A stretch of DNA of 64,000 nucleotides, taken from NCBI GenBank assembly GCA_008694505.1, contig VZDJ01000301.1:2085485-2149484 (forward strand), in the 5' to 3' direction. Below, piece by piece: positions 21,501 to 36,500 of this stretch. Within the stretch, counting starts at the first letter, position 1. Each line of letters starts with the position of its first letter. The notes under the pieces are model-generated. The model saw only the letters and a program-made list of their open reading frames with translations. It did no database searches and was not told the DNA's origin. Origin of the DNA: Cyanoderma ruficeps (Eukaryota; Chordata; Aves; Passeriformes; Timaliidae). A program made the translations under genes and the position numbers.

Positions 21501-24500
21501 CAGTTGTGTATTTATCTGAAGCCATGGGCTGTGCAGGGTGCTTTCTTCTTCATCTGCTGTGTTCCTCTCTCCAAAGTGGAGGAGTGGAAATCCATTCATG
21601 TTAGAAATGTCTTGTGGTTTGATTTATCAGTGCATCAGAGTTAAAAGTGTTGCCTTAATTCTCTGAATTACAGATACTTAGGGAAGATGCAAAGGGTACA
21701 ACATTATGGCCTTGTCTTTATAGGACTGTTGTGCCTAAGTTAGTACTTCTGTATATGTGCAGGAAGACGGTTTAATATTTCAGCTTGAAGTCCCCAAAAC
21801 TGTCCCAATAGTCCTTGACTTCACTTAAAATTCTACACCACAAACTGCTCCTTCCGCTGAGAGTGAGGAGTCGTTGTTCTCTTCAGCTGATAATGTTACT
21901 GATTTGAAAGTTAAAGTATTTACACTCATAACCTTCTCCCAATGAGCTTCAGGCACTCCAAAATGAGGATATGCCAAAAACCCCAAACTTGCTGTGCAGC
22001 CCAGGTGTTGGCTGCTGGAACATAGGGTTTGTAACCATAATGTGCTCTGTGCGAGGGCAGGAGGATTAGGGATCATCTATTCAGTTCCACCCACCACCCC
22101 CACATTGTTCACTGACCCCTGTCAATTTTAGTCTCTCTATTCAGCTTATTGTTGAAACTTAGCTTTGAATACAGAAACGTGTTATTGTTGCCTTGGGCTT
22201 TTGGGTAGTGCTCCAGACTATTGAAAAGTTTTCAAACACTGTTTTTCATGTAATCTCTGTGCAGTGAAGCACGGTAATGTTACTGCATTTTATATGTATG
22301 AAGCTTGGAATGGTACAAAGTTTGAAAGCATCTGCTGATATGGGGTACCGATATTTAAAATACTTAGTGCCTGAACTTACAGGCGTTATTTTTAAATGTA
22401 GCTTTTAATAACTTCAGATGTTTTCGTGACTCCTCAGAAATACTGGGAATCAAGCCCAACAACTAGAAAAATGTGATTGATTGATATATTTTTGAAAGAT
22501 TCGTTTAGAAAATTTGTTTAGTATTATGAAAGAAATATATGGCGCTGACAGCATGCAGTCTATTTTTCCAGAGCAGCGTTCACTACTTCCAGGTTAACCA
22601 GCCCTTTTTCTTTGTGTAATTCCCTGGGTTTTTTCCTTAATGGCTTTTCAGCAACGCTCTCTTTTATAAGGCTTTTGACTGCAATCAGTCCTGATTCTTA
22701 CAGTAATTTCACCTTGTCTGAAAAAGTCTATTTGAACAGAAAAATTTTGAAGAAGAATGAAAAGTGGTTCGTGGTTTTTAATTAAAGACGTGGACAGTAG
22801 ATATGCACAGGAAAGGAGCAATTAAAGTTCTGTGGGCATCTCTGATGATAGACTTGATCGTCCTTGTGCTGGATTTAGCAGTGTTACATAAGCTTTTAAC
22901 TGAGTTTTCTCTTTACAAAATATCAGTGTGTTTTCCAGATTGCTTTCCTGATGCTGAATTTTAAATTCAGGCTGAGTTTTAGTCAGAGATGCCATCTGAA
23001 TTTTCTGGGATGTGGAATAAAGCTGGCATCTGTGTGGCTCATCAGGACAGTTCAAACCTTTATGTTTCTCTTACGTGAGCCAGCAAGATAGCAGGAGGTT
23101 GTCATTCCCTGGAACCTGTTTGTAGGGTGTGATTCTGTACTTCCAAGTTGTACAGATGTTTGAGGGCAGAGGTGATGGTTTGAGCAGATCTTAGGTTCTG
23201 TGTTTGGGTGTTCTGGAGGTGATTATGTTCTACACAGGTTCCTCCCTATGTTCATGTCATGTGTCTTTTCCTAGCAGTGTTTGTTGTCTCAGTTCTGTCT
23301 CTTCTGCCCGTATTTTATTTTCATCTCCTTTATCCTGACTTCCATGTCTTAACACTTTGTTCTTTTCTTGTTAATCTTGCCTGGTCTCAAATGCCTCCCT
23401 CATTGCCAACTCTAATCTTCTCATCCAAGTTGTCAGTGTGATAAAAAAATGAAAAAATACCTTTTAAAGCCAAGGAGAAAAAAAAATTTAGGATGCTGAT
23501 GAGCCAAGTAATAATTTGAATGTGCTTAATTCATGATTACTATTGTTTATGGTTACATATATTACCCTTTAGTTCAGTCATAGACCAAGGCTTCTGCTGG
23601 TCTTTGAGCTGGTGTCAGTCACACTGTTCTCAGGGACTGAGTCACTTGAGCACAATAACAGCAGGACAATTAGGAGCTTGTCATTACACTGGTCCCAAGC
23701 TCAGCTATGGAATAAATGTTTTTGTAGAGGGCCAGTACTGAATGTGGTTATGAGCCATAAAATATCTGCTATTTCCTTTCATTCTGCTGGCTTGCAAAGG
23801 ACTGGGGAGATTTGTGCTTAGCAAGGTAAAAAAATTATCTTTGGAACCCATCTATGCTAAAGCAGCAGGTCAGCCATTGGAGCTGTAAACTTACTGCAGA
23901 TATTCAGATGTTAGTTCATGGCTCTGTTCTGCTGGGTGCAAATTGTGTCACGTCATTCAGGGATGGCTGTGTGTCAGAAGATTGTTATAATTGCCATTAA
24001 AAGTTAGTGTGGAAATCCCAGGAGCTTCACTGTTGGTAACAGTCATCAAACCTTCATTGGTGATTAGCTCAGAACTGGCATTGTGTTCTGAGCATGGTGA
24101 AGGAAATCACACACACATTTCTTAATGCTCATGATCTGGCTGTGCATTATGTAACTGAGTAATACAGATGTGATATTTTAAACATCTGCCATCTCTGCTT
24201 TCATGAATATGGTAAAATGAGAAACCCATCTGTTAGGTTCTTTTATCACCATTATTGCACTGCAGTTTCTGTTCAAAGCCCCTCTATTGCCCTGTAGTGG
24301 TTAAGAAATAAGTCTCTGGAAATTCCATTTGAAAAACATGTTATCAGTTTGAAACAAGACTGCTTGAGTAGATTTCCACATATAAATAAAATCAAATACT
24401 ATTCAGTTTGTATTCTTTTCACTTAAAACACATTTTTCCTCTTTGGATGCATAAAACAAAAGGCAAAAATACAGATTTTCATCAATAATGCAGTTGTTGC

Positions 24501-27500
24501 CTCAGTGCTGCCAGATTTGCAGTATATAAATGGAAGAAAAACTTTTAACAGTTTTAATGATGACCATTATTGTTTCTAATTAGATTTTCAGACAGAACTG
24601 TGATTAAAAAAAAACCGAACTAACTTCAGCTCTATCCTTGCCATATGATACAGTTCTTTTCAATTCTTGACCATGCTGAAAATGTTATAAATAGAAATAC
24701 AAGGGTTTTTAGAAGCATGCATTGCTTCTAAAATGAGTGGATTCTGGGATAACTCAAACGAGGTGTTGTTCTCTCTGTTTTGGGGAAGAGGTTTCGTCTT
24801 CTAATGAGTGTCTGCAGCACATGTTCCTGGAACTTCCTCAGTATAGTAAAGAGAAATGTGTCTGGTACCTGACAGTTGTTAGGGAAAACAGAAGCAAACA
24901 AACAAACAGACCTGAGTATAACCCTGAGATTTTCTGTTCTCCAGTCTGTGGGCTGGCTGCCACTTCACCCTTGGAGAACCACTTCATCCTTCTGTTCCCC
25001 TCAGCTGGAGGTGTTTCAATCTGCTCAACACTGGTGTGTGTTTTTTAATCATATTAGAAGAAAGTGTGTTCATACTTATACTATGTTTTTGAGATTTGCC
25101 TGTTCTATTTCCATTCTGGTTTGGACCATAAAGAAATCCTTCTATCACTGCATTTCCCAACTCTCTGTGTGTTGCTTTCTCTATTTTGTGTGGCACATTC
25201 TGCTTCCTTCCTGTGTGTGTACCATGACACATCCTTATGTCACAGGCATTTAGAGAAGACCTTGTTTGGTGGATTGTTTTACTTCTCAGGCAAAAGCATA
25301 TACTTTTAAAGCTGGAAAGCACAGTTGTGCTCTGTGAAGAGAGGAGGAAAAAAGAAATTATAAGCCATCCACCTTACATGGGGGGCTTTTTAAAATCTCA
25401 TTTCAAGTTTTATATCGTGTATAAATGAATTCATTGAAACAGGTTTTTCATGTCTTTGTATTTTATTTCCATGCCAGATGATTTGAAGTTCTGTGACTAC
25501 ATTACATAATATCTTAAAATTGCACGTTGTGCAGAGGAGTCATTCCAGGTGTAATGTTGATATTAATTTTTTCAGGTGATGTCAAACTCCAGTGGCAAAC
25601 TTTCATTACCAATTTTTTTGTCAGTTTATGGCAACTTGTCTTAAGATCCTGCCACTCCTGCTATCTTACTCTGCCTCAGTGAAATGCAGTACTCTCCATT
25701 TCTTTTACTTAGCATTTCTTGTCACAGTTACAACAGTTGTTTCTTCCTTGGCTGTAGGTGCTGTTTAAATAAAAAAATCTTGTTTGTTAAATAGTATCAG
25801 GAGAAATACAAACTAAAATAGTTTTATTTTCAAATATAGTTTGTGGTAAGACTTTTCACAAGTTTCTCATTCTTTCTTTCTAGTGGCCAGGGAGTTTTAT
25901 TTTACTTCTGTTAGAAGCAGAAATGCATTTCTGTGCCTCTGCTGATCTCAGGATAGATTTTCTTCATCATATTGTGCTTACAGTAATGAACTCAGTATTA
26001 CTTTCAGGGCAAGAGAAATACTCTGTATTGCCACTATTGTTAGTGCTTTATCATAATTCTTTTTTAAAATATAACTTCAGATACCCTGCTTGACTCACAT
26101 TTTCCTACCCTTATTTCTTTTTTCTTTTTGCTGATCACTTCCATATTTATACTGAAGGTAGATGAATCTTTTAATACTGTGCCATTTTTAAGATGTTGGT
26201 CAAATACTGCATATCAGGGCCAATATTTTCAGTGTATAACCAGCCCTTCCAGCTTGCTGTGTGTGGTTCAGTGGCTTCTTTGCTATCCAGTGAATATCGA
26301 ATCTGTAATTTCAAGACTCTCAAGTTTTCCAATACCCTTGCTGCATCAAAGCCCTTCTCTTATCTCCCCCTGTGCAGACTTAAGGAAGTTGTTAAAGCTG
26401 AGTTATTTCTATTAAATCTGTTGACTCAAATCCAGGGAGTGATTTTTGCATTGGATTGTTGTTTGGGGTTAGATTTCTTTGGGATTTTTTTGCAGTCTCT
26501 GACTATTAATTTGCCTCCTGTTCACCCAAGCTGGAGGCTGTTGACGCTCTTTGTACCCAAGCCTGTTATCCTAGTGAGGTTTTGGGAAAGGTAAGTAGAT
26601 TGAATAAATAGCAAATGTATGTTTTAGCAATAATCGTAATTTTTGATAGAAAAAAATAATAGGTGGATCCAGAGGTTGGCACATGGACTTAGAATCTGGC
26701 AATAGTTTTAGCTCCATTTTCAAAGCTTTTATTGTGCGTTTTGCTTTAAATTGATTTTTTCAAAAGTTGATTCTTTTTCTAGTTGGGCAATTCCTTTTGT
26801 ACCTGAAGGAACATTATCTAAGGGGCTGGGAGGATGAGTTCATTTACTGCACACTTTCCCTCGCTGCAAACTTTGTGGAGCAGTCTTGGAAAATGAAACC
26901 CTGCTCTGCTGGAACTCAGTCAAGTATTTCAGGAGCAGCGGGCAGAAGGCAGTGTCGTGTTGCCGAGGAGCACTGAACGCTCTCACACATCTCGAGTGTC
27001 GTGCCTGTGGCCCTGTGTTAGTGGGGGTGAGGCAGTTTCTCTGTAACTTGGAGATTTTTCCACTTGAAATTCTTACATGCTTTCAAAGGAACACTTTTTA
27101 AATTACAGTTTTATATACATGTGCAGCTAAAAATACCAGCGGTTGAAATAGTCATTATGAAATGGAATAATAGGGATCTCTGGCAGTGGAATTCTCATCG
27201 TTGTTGTGCAGTGTGGGCAGTGGCTGCACAACTTCTCTTCTGTGGCTCAGTGTTTGTCAAGAATTTTCCTAGCAAGACAAAAAGCTTTCATTTTCATCAG
27301 TTTGCACTGAGCTGGTATAGATAAAAGTTGTCACAGAAAACTGTTTCAGAGAACTGTTTCACTGAAGGAGCTGGAGAGATAGAACCAAACAACCAAAAAT
27401 TTTCAAATTGATTACTGCAGTTTGAGATTAATTTTCACCATGGCCTCTTAAGAGCAATGTTTACTGTTAAAATTCAACTTAAGAATTTCCCTGAAGAGGA

Positions 27501-30500
27501 ATCAGTTTGGTTTGGATTTGAAAAAAAAAAAATAAAATCCATTGTGGTCAGATGAGTCTGGATTTTGTTTTATAAAAGGCGTTTGCTTTTAGCATTCGTA
27601 ATGTTAATTTTATTTTGTGAAAAGAAGTGCATACAATTCACCTCCAATACTAATTGGAGAATGTAACAATCATTTTGATAGCCTTGCTACTAGTTTTCAG
27701 CAAGCTTAGCTTTTTTTTAAAGATGTAAAGATGTATGAAATGGTGACAGCCAGTCCTATAGCCCTTGATCCCTGGTAATGTCTGCATGGTGTGTTTTTGA
27801 CTGCAGGTGACTTTTATGGTTTCCAGAATCAAAATTTATTTCATATTTTAAGCATATGTTTTGGCAATTGCTGCCATTTACCTCCTCATTTGGCTGTTCC
27901 CTCTGATATGGGATATTTTCCATGCACATCCTATCCTGTTGTTTTATTTCTTGACACTGAAATGGTTTGTACTGCAGAGATGACTTTGTAAGACTCCAGC
28001 TCTCTTTCTAGAATTCTGGCAATAATTGTCCTATTGAAATTGAAACAGTGGTTGTGTAAAATGTAACAGGCTTTTTTTGTTAGAGATGATGTCAGCATGA
28101 GAGATGGCCTCAAGGAGCCATTAAAAGAACATAGGACTTTTGACTGTTGGACTTTATTGACTTTTCTCCTCAGTAAAACACAATTCTGCAGAAGACGGAT
28201 CAGTGTCTGCAGTGCTCTGAGACATATTTGGTGACTTTGCTGTGCAGTCTGATGGAGCTGTATCTGAGTGCCAGAAATACAGAGGCACTCTATTAAGAGT
28301 GTCAGAGAAATGCAGTAATAACAGGCATAAAATTTTATAGAAATGCTTGCCTTTCTCTGAAAGTAATTGGCCTTTTTATGTGAAATTACTCACTTGGCTT
28401 TTTAGGACCTTTGAATTTTCAATTCTGGTTTGTTTCTAACTCTTCCCTTAAGACATTTTGAAATGTATTCACAGCTAGCTTTTCTTTTCTTTATTTTCTT
28501 TATTCTGTCCATCTATTGCAGACTTTATTCTATCATTCTGTTTAAACTGTTGTGGGAAAAAAGGATTATAGTAATACATTTTGAACTGATTGGGGAAATA
28601 TATTGGGGGAATATGCAGAATTAATGTGACAATAGGTAAATGGCAGCTGTTATATTAGCTGACATATTTATATGTGAAAATGCTTGTAGATGGAGAATTT
28701 TATGTCCAGTATTAAGATGACTTGAATCTTTTAGTAAAATAAATAGATGAATGGTAGAAATAAGAAGTCTTTGTTAGTTGCATTTTGTGTTTCCAGTCCT
28801 CCTGACTGACACATTCCTCCTGCTTTTATTCCATGCCAGGTTGTCCTTCCCTAAGTTACAGTTTGCTCACAGAGCCTTTAGAATGGCTGAATATATGAGA
28901 TATTTTACTGAATGAGATGAAAACAAGGGCAGAACATCCAGCAAAGTGACAGCACCACACCATCTTCCTCACTCATGATCTCTTCAGGTGTGACTCTGAC
29001 AGCCATGAACAGGTTGTTTATCAATTAATGTGTCTGGGATGCCTAAGCTGGGTGTGGAAGGACCGCCTTGGACAGTGTAGATGTATTCAGAAGGCACTGT
29101 GCTGCCTTGCAGGGTTCTTCTAGCTTGGCTCAGTCCTTCCTAGCGGTCCTTGACACTCTTCTGTCAGCAGTGTCATTGCCTGTGACTGTACACTCTCTGC
29201 ATTGGGTTTTATATTAACCTGTGTTATTGCTTTGTCCTGCTTATCTGACCCTTCCTTCCCTTTCCTTTTATGAATAACTGAAGGTTGGCTATGGATTTTA
29301 AACTACAGACTATGGTCTCAAGCGTAGTATCTGAAAGTCTTATCGTGGAATGGAGGAACTAATGTTTATCATATTCTTGATTTCCTGTCTTTTTTGTGAG
29401 GAGCTGTATGTGCAGCATAGTTTCTTGGCAGGAGTCTTTTCTGTTTTTCGTATCTGCTTCTGTGCATTGCCTTTCGTTCGTACTGAGTGCCCCATGTTTT
29501 CCATGTAAAATTGGAAAAGAGAGAGAAACGGATTTGAGGAGATGATAATGTGTGTGAAGACCTTCAAGCCCTCTGAGTGCTTACTGACCAGTCTCTGGAC
29601 CATGAGAAAAATATGGTACTTTTAACTTGTACAAGTAAGGAAATGTAGAGTTGCCTCATAGAACACAGAGCCTTGTCTGCTCTTGCTGAGAGCAGACGTC
29701 TCCCTGTTCTGCTGGTTCAGCCCCTGCTCTGGAGGTGGCAGCTTGCACTGTGTCCTGTACTGAAGTTTATTTTTGAATACAACTTACCATGGTGTGAGGA
29801 CAAGCAGAACAACATTAGCAAGCTTTTAATTAAAAACAAGATGAAAATACGTATTAAATGTCTTGACTTTCGAATTCGGCTTTCCAACTCGAGCCTGCAA
29901 AAGAATGTCTTCAACTGAACTTTTTGCAGCCCTTTGCCACATTTGTTCCTCTTTCTGCATGGCAGCTCAGCTCCCCTCTGCACTGCAAACCAGATCACTG
30001 AGAACAAGTTGCTGTAAGTTATGAACTGACAGCCAGGTTAGTTCTGCCCCTGTGGACATGACAGATTATACTCAAGTGTTGAGCCATCAGTTGTCTTGAA
30101 CTGTTCATGGGAAAGTGAAGAGGTGTCAAAGAATATGAGGAATTGTTTCGTGATTGGGAGAGTCCAAAGAAGGGAGGTATGTTGATGTTTTTGGAGGGAG
30201 TATGTCCATATTTATTTATTTATTTTTATTCTCCATGGTCCTGAGTGTGAGAACTGAGAAAAGCAGATGTCTTAGATGAAAACAGATGATAGAGAAATAC
30301 AGAAGAGGTAAATCTTGGTTCTTGTGTGCTGGGAATCAAAGCAGCAAATACGAACCATGTAATGATTTTAAGTGATTGTGTTGCAGTAAGACATTTACAA
30401 GTTTAGTCTCCTTTGTTTTAGCCAAGATGGTTGCATAATGCTGCAAGAAAATGGAATGCTTAAGTAATGTGGACTTTGATCTAACTCAATTCAAAGTAAT

Positions 30501-33500
30501 ATCTGCTTAGAATATCCTGATGAAAGATTTTCTTTCAAAAGTTGTTTTCTTCTTCTTTTCTCAACTCTTTGTTAAGGCAAGACTTCAACTTATTTGTCAG
30601 AGTGCTGATAACAGCTAATTTAAGGAAATTGTGCTGCCAAAGGAAGTCACTGCCCTCATATATCCACTAGAGAGACAGTTCATGTAAGTCCTCCCCAAGT
30701 TAGCTTCAGGCAAAATTTGCAAGAGTAGTTTAAACAACTTCAAAAATCATGTGAGCTAACTTGACGGTTTTTCTGCCTGATGTGAATTGGGAAATGCTCA
30801 CACAAGCATTGCAGAATCAGTAGCTTACAGCGAAGAGCCAGTAGGGAGGACCAAGAGAGGGGATAATTTTAAACTAGTAAAGTCAGATCCCAGAGGGTGG
30901 GGATCTCCAAGGCTTTCACATATCATTAAACTGTCCTTGTTTCACTGTGTGAAAGGCTAGACAGGAGGGTTTCATGCTAGGATTTGACCTTTTTTTTTTC
31001 TTTTTTAATTTTCAATCAGCAAGGAGTAGGTTTGGGTCAGACCTAAACAGCTCCTTTTAAACCAGTTTTATCAGTGAAGGGGTGTATGCTGCCATACCAG
31101 CTTTGTAGGTGTAGTCCAAAGGCTGCTTTCCTTGGAGATAAATACTGTGTTTCTGCATAAAAAAAAGCAGAGGGGCCTGCAACGCAGCTGGACAATGAGG
31201 AACTGAGCTTCCCCCATTTAACCAGCCTTGGTGAGCTGGAGACTCCATTTACTCAGTGATAGATCTTTTGCAATGTTGCTTCTCCAACTTTCGCTTAGTT
31301 TAGTTTGCTTGGCTTTAAGTTTTAGAGCTGTTTGAAAGAGAAGCATAATTGTGCTGTTGGGTGGGTGCCAAGTTCAGTGAGGAAGGGCCATGAAATTGCT
31401 AGAACAGAGAAGATTGGGGGGTGTCTCTGGGAAGTTGGAAGCAGAGCACATGTAAAAACTTCTCAAACCGCAAAACCCACGTGAAGGGGTGAGAAATAAT
31501 TCCTGTTTTCAGACATGGATAAACAGTTCCACTTTGCATCATCTCTGCTGTAGCAGTACATGAGTTGCAGTTGGTATTCTGTGTGTAATCTGTCCTGTTG
31601 TTTACTGGCCAGTCATAAGGCCCAGCTGGCAGGTCACCTGACTTCCTTCTGCCTCCCTTTTAAAGCTACTGAAAATCTCTCCCTGCTCATCTGAAAAGTG
31701 ATTTCATCTCACTCCCAAAGTGTTTGCTTTGTTCCACTGTGTGCCATCATTAAAACACCGTGGTGTGCACACAAGGACATACCATGCTTTGTAGTCAGGT
31801 ACGTATCCATAATGAGCAAAATTTGGGAATAAATCCCTGACCACAGCCCTGTATTTGCTACTCTGAAAAGACCTGTTTTATTAGAAGTGGTTGTGAGTTA
31901 AAGAACCAAAAAAACTAAAACAGTTTCATGGTTGTTATTAACCAGTTAGTCCAAATCCCAGCTACTGCCAGAAGTCCTGGTCTTATTCTTCCATACTTGC
32001 AAAGCCACATTCTCGTCCTCTCCCTTGTGTTGATGTTAGAGATTACTCAACTGCAGCAGGAACTGGATCATGCATCAGAAGGGCTGGAAACTATTTGTGG
32101 CTTTGGTTTTCTTCAGGATTTGTACTCAGTAATGAGACCCAACTGGCAGTGTGGCTGCACAGTTGGGATTGCTGGTGCAAAGGAGAGGATGGTACATGGC
32201 CAGTAAGGAATTGCTCCGTGAGTTGGAGTGGCTGACTGTGAAGCCAGGGTCTACATTGAATAATGAATAAATAATAGTTGACCTAACAGTTTGATCCATT
32301 CAGGCTACAGATTTTTCTGGTCTGGAGCCAACTATAGGACTGTAGTTGTTGGAATTTGAAGAGTTTTCAGCTCCTTGCAGGGACTGGAGCTTGTCACTCT
32401 TGCCTGCTCTCCATTAACCACACCAGAACAACTATGTAATGGTGTTCTATAGTTGTCACTGTTTGTTTTTTGTTTTTAATAAACAAACAATCTTCTTCCT
32501 TGCAAAAGGAAAATAATTTTGCAGAGGAAGTGGCATTGTATTCCAATAGTTTCTCTCGTCAGAATGTTTATCTTCTTGCAGTTCTCAGGTGGTTCTGCTC
32601 CAGCGAGACATCATGCTTTCCTTGGAAAGGTGCTTTCTTGTCAGTGGTCATACAGCAGCTTACATTAAGGGCAGGACTGTAAAATATGTTTGTGTTTAGT
32701 CAGTGTTTTTTTATGGTGGCACCTCCGAGGTTTTCCTTCATGTGTGAAAGAGAAAGCTAAACTACAGCAAATATGCATTAAAGTAATGTGGAAAGAAAAA
32801 AGGGATTTGGTGTTAGAGTGGGAGTGGTGTTTAGAATCTTGTTTTCCTGTTTGATCCCAGGTATGATTGAGTTTTCTTATTTAGTATAATAAAAGTTCTT
32901 ACAGATCTTTGTATATAAATTTTTCAATTCTTAAAAGCAATGGGTGAATGTTGCAGAGACTAGGCAAGGTAAGAGAGTTGTACTTGCTTTGTTTTTTTTG
33001 GTTTTATGTGATGTGTTTAACAGAAAAGAGTTGCTAATAAACCCTGGTGTTGGTCAAGTAACTGGGAAGCCAGATTCTGCAAATCTCCCTTGTGTGGCTC
33101 TTCTTAAGATGATCCCGAGTTAGAAAATAAAAAAGCCAGCCAGGTTTCATCAGATAATCTAGGTGCTGAAGGAAAAGAAAAGGTAAAGGCTTTGGCCATA
33201 GTTCTCACTTCATTAAAGTTGCTTCAAGCAAGGGATTTCTCAGAGTTCTTCAGAGAAGTGAGGAGTTTTCTTGCTTTTTAAAAGCTTTGGCAAGAAGCTT
33301 TGTTATTTGTATTGACTGTTCCAAAATAAAAATGTAGCCAGAGGAAATAGCATCTGTGAAACCTTGATTCACACATGTGAAACTTGACAATGATTTGGCA
33401 GTGATTTGAAGCAGGTTTTATAAGGGACAGTTAAGTAACCTTGGTTAAAAGCTACAAACCTTGTCTTTAACACTCAAGGCAGGAAATCCAGAGGGCCCGT

Positions 33501-36500
33501 TTCAGTGATGTGTAATCTTCAATTCATGTTTCACGTCATGCAGTGAATTCTCAGGTTGGTGGAGTGAGTTTTGGTGGTCACTCTGCATTCCAGATGTAGC
33601 ACCACCAAGTCAACATTTGGAAGAAACCAGCAACCTTTGCCTTGTTGTCTGGAAATGCAGAAATCAAAGTGCATGGTACCAAAACCAGCAGGTTGGAGAT
33701 TTGTGGTTACAAACTGTTAATTCATGGAAATGATTAAAGTGCAGTTTAATGCTGCTGATGCTGCTGCTAAGTAGGAATGTGATCATGCATATCAAGCATG
33801 GATCTGCTGAGAATTGAAATGTGATAAGTGTGTCAAGGATGGATCACGTCTGAACCTAATCTTCCTTCGTGAGATGCTGGAAATTGAAACTGGAAATTCC
33901 ATTTTTCATTACAGGGCTACAGAAATAATGCTGATGGAAACAGTCTTCCTTAAATGTGTTCTGTGGGTATTCTGTCTTGGGCGGTGGAACTGTCCTTGGC
34001 AGTTTACCTGGGGAAAACAGAAGGAACAAATGCATTTTGCTTCAGTAAATGCCACCTTAACTTAATAGTTTTACACAAAGGGTATCTTGATGCCTGGGAA
34101 AAGTTCAGGTTTGACAGGGCTGGCAGGTAGGAGGTGAGTCAGGAGATGACATTATTGAGGTTTGTTTTAAATTAGGGTATGGCAGAAGTGGTAGTCTTGT
34201 ATCACAGCAGGCAGGAAGAGGTAAAGTCACCGCTCCTTTGTCAGGAAATCCTCCAGGTGTGAAATGAAGCTCTAAGGATGGCAACATTTTCAGTGTTTAG
34301 GAAGAAAATCAGTCCCAGTAACTGAGTACCGGGACCAAGAGAATCAGAATTCTATGACAGAGGTATTCTCTTATGATGATTTCTGGTTTCCTTGTGCAAG
34401 AAAAGTCAGTACCATAATACCAGTAGCTCATCTGCTTGAGTCCATGCTTTCATTATATCAATTTTCTCTTAGTAGCTTTATGGGAATGTTTCCTAAAAGT
34501 CAGCAGAATCACAAGGATTGTTGCTCTTGGGTTACCAAGTTCTGAAGTGCTTGAGAAGTGAAAAAAATCAATTAATAAAACCAGGATAAATATGCATGCA
34601 TTTATTTAGATAATAGAATGAGTGACAGGCTGAAGGTGGAGCTGAGGTTTGTATAACAATGTGCCTCAAATCCATTTGGAAATGTTGTTCTAATAAAGTT
34701 GATTCTACATGTCAGAATAGAGCAATCAGATAATATTAAGTTCCTCAAAAGAGGCTTTTAATGACATTACCTGGGAGGTGTCTGTACCTGAGCAGTCACT
34801 TTTCAGGGAGCCCTAGCTGTGAATGAGCTGTCCTAGTGAGCTGCTTCCCATGTCAATGAGAAATGTCCTCGGGTGACTTTATGGTGCTTGTATTCCCAGT
34901 CGTCTGTTCTGGTTGTGCTGTATGTTGAGTTCATCACCCATTCAAGGATATTCTTCAGTGCAATGGTGGTTTGTTGTTATCAGTGTGAAACTGTGGAGTT
35001 TGCTTCTGGTCTTTAAGTTGTGTATGTGAAAAAAAAAAGGCTGTTTACACAGTTCCAGATTCTGGTATGTATTCTTAAACAGCTGTACCTTCTCCTCCTA
35101 AAGCAGTTCATGCTGCCTTTTGCCTTCTGTCACTTGTATTGGCTGTCAACCTCCTGGTCATTGATTGGCTTCTTTAATTATTCATAAGAAAATATATTTT
35201 CCTTTGTCAGCTGCAAGCTCATGTGTCTTAGATTTGTCTGTTATTGAAGGAAAACCATGAATATGCTCTCAAGCTACAACACGTCACATAGATTTTGGGA
35301 AAACAGAATGTTTGCTTGCCACACAAGTGAAGTCATCCTAGCTGAGGGCAGTCTATAGCCACCAGTGTCACCACTGGGATTCAGATCAATCCACAGATAC
35401 TGGGGCTGTTGCGTCATTGCAGCAAGTTCCTGGCTGACATCACACAGCTGAAAGGGGTTGTTCTGGAGCCGTGTTACATCATGGGTGGGAGCCCACAGCT
35501 GACAGTGTCACAATCTGTCTTAGAGTGTTGCCAGTGGGGGTTGCAGACATTTGGTTTTGAATAGACAGCCAAAATCTGGGCTTTGCTGGTTTCAATTTTA
35601 AAAAATAAAAATTCAGGGTGTGTGGGGAGCACGTGCAGATCTCTGATGACAAAAGGCAGATCTTTATCAACAAAACTTTGTATCAAAGCCCAGGTCTAGA
35701 GCTGACCATCTTTGTCGTAGGTAATTGGAATGAGAGCACAAGCCATATTCCCATCACAACAGGATTAGTGGACCAATCCCGTCAGCATCTCGTGCTGAAT
35801 TGGAATTCACCCACCCTCACCCAGCTGGTCTGAGTGCCAGCAACAACTGAGCTGCAGCTCCCTCTCTTTGTAGGGTATGCAGAGGGTACCCCACTGTGCA
35901 TACCTTGCACTGTACCTCTTTATGCATCACTGGTTGTTCTTTGGAGATAAAATTTGTTTCACAGCTTAAGTTGAAAATGTGTAAACACAGCCCTGCTAAT
36001 GTTTGATGTTAGGGGAGCATTCTTTGAGCAGAAAGAGTTTGCATTTAATGCCAAATGATGCGATTTGAAGCATAGTGTATCTCTAGTCACATTCAACATT
36101 GGATTTGCTGGCTTTCTCCACAGAATCCCAATTAAGATGGAAAAGGTCAGTGATCTGACTCTGCTCTGAGGTTTCATTTTGTATCTGTACTGTTGGCTTT
36201 TTTATCTTTCACAAAGAGCTTAGTTTCAAAGAATGCTTTCCCTTTGCCAAAATTCCACATGATCTTGCCTTCAAGGAAACACATCCATTTTTAGTAAACT
36301 AGGAGAGCCTCTTTTTTTTAAAGAAGATTGCTGGTAACAGTGGTTTTAACCCGTGAAATGTGGGCGCAGATGAGTTAATCCTAGTTCAATTTATAACAGC
36401 TATATTTCAATTCATATGATTGTTCAAAGTGAAATTCGCTATCTGTGCTTTTAGGAGGGAATTAGTCATTTGTTTTTTTGCAGTTTAAGGTATGAGAAGC

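Noticed and set aside
24737..25322. Overlapping open frames of 103-125 codons on both strands in LRCH3 intron 1
   Set aside because: Several frames overlap on opposite strands with Cys/Phe/Ser-rich translations and no recognisable domain. This is expected by chance over 24 kb.
26128..26594. Open frames of 95 and 133 codons in LRCH3 intron 1
   Set aside because: No homology recognised, no good Kozak or promoter context, and composition follows the surrounding DNA.
31928..32206. 92-codon frame with a mix of polar and hydrophobic residues, considered as a retrocopy
   Set aside because: No protein family recognised, and no poly(A) or flanking repeats typical of a retrocopy.
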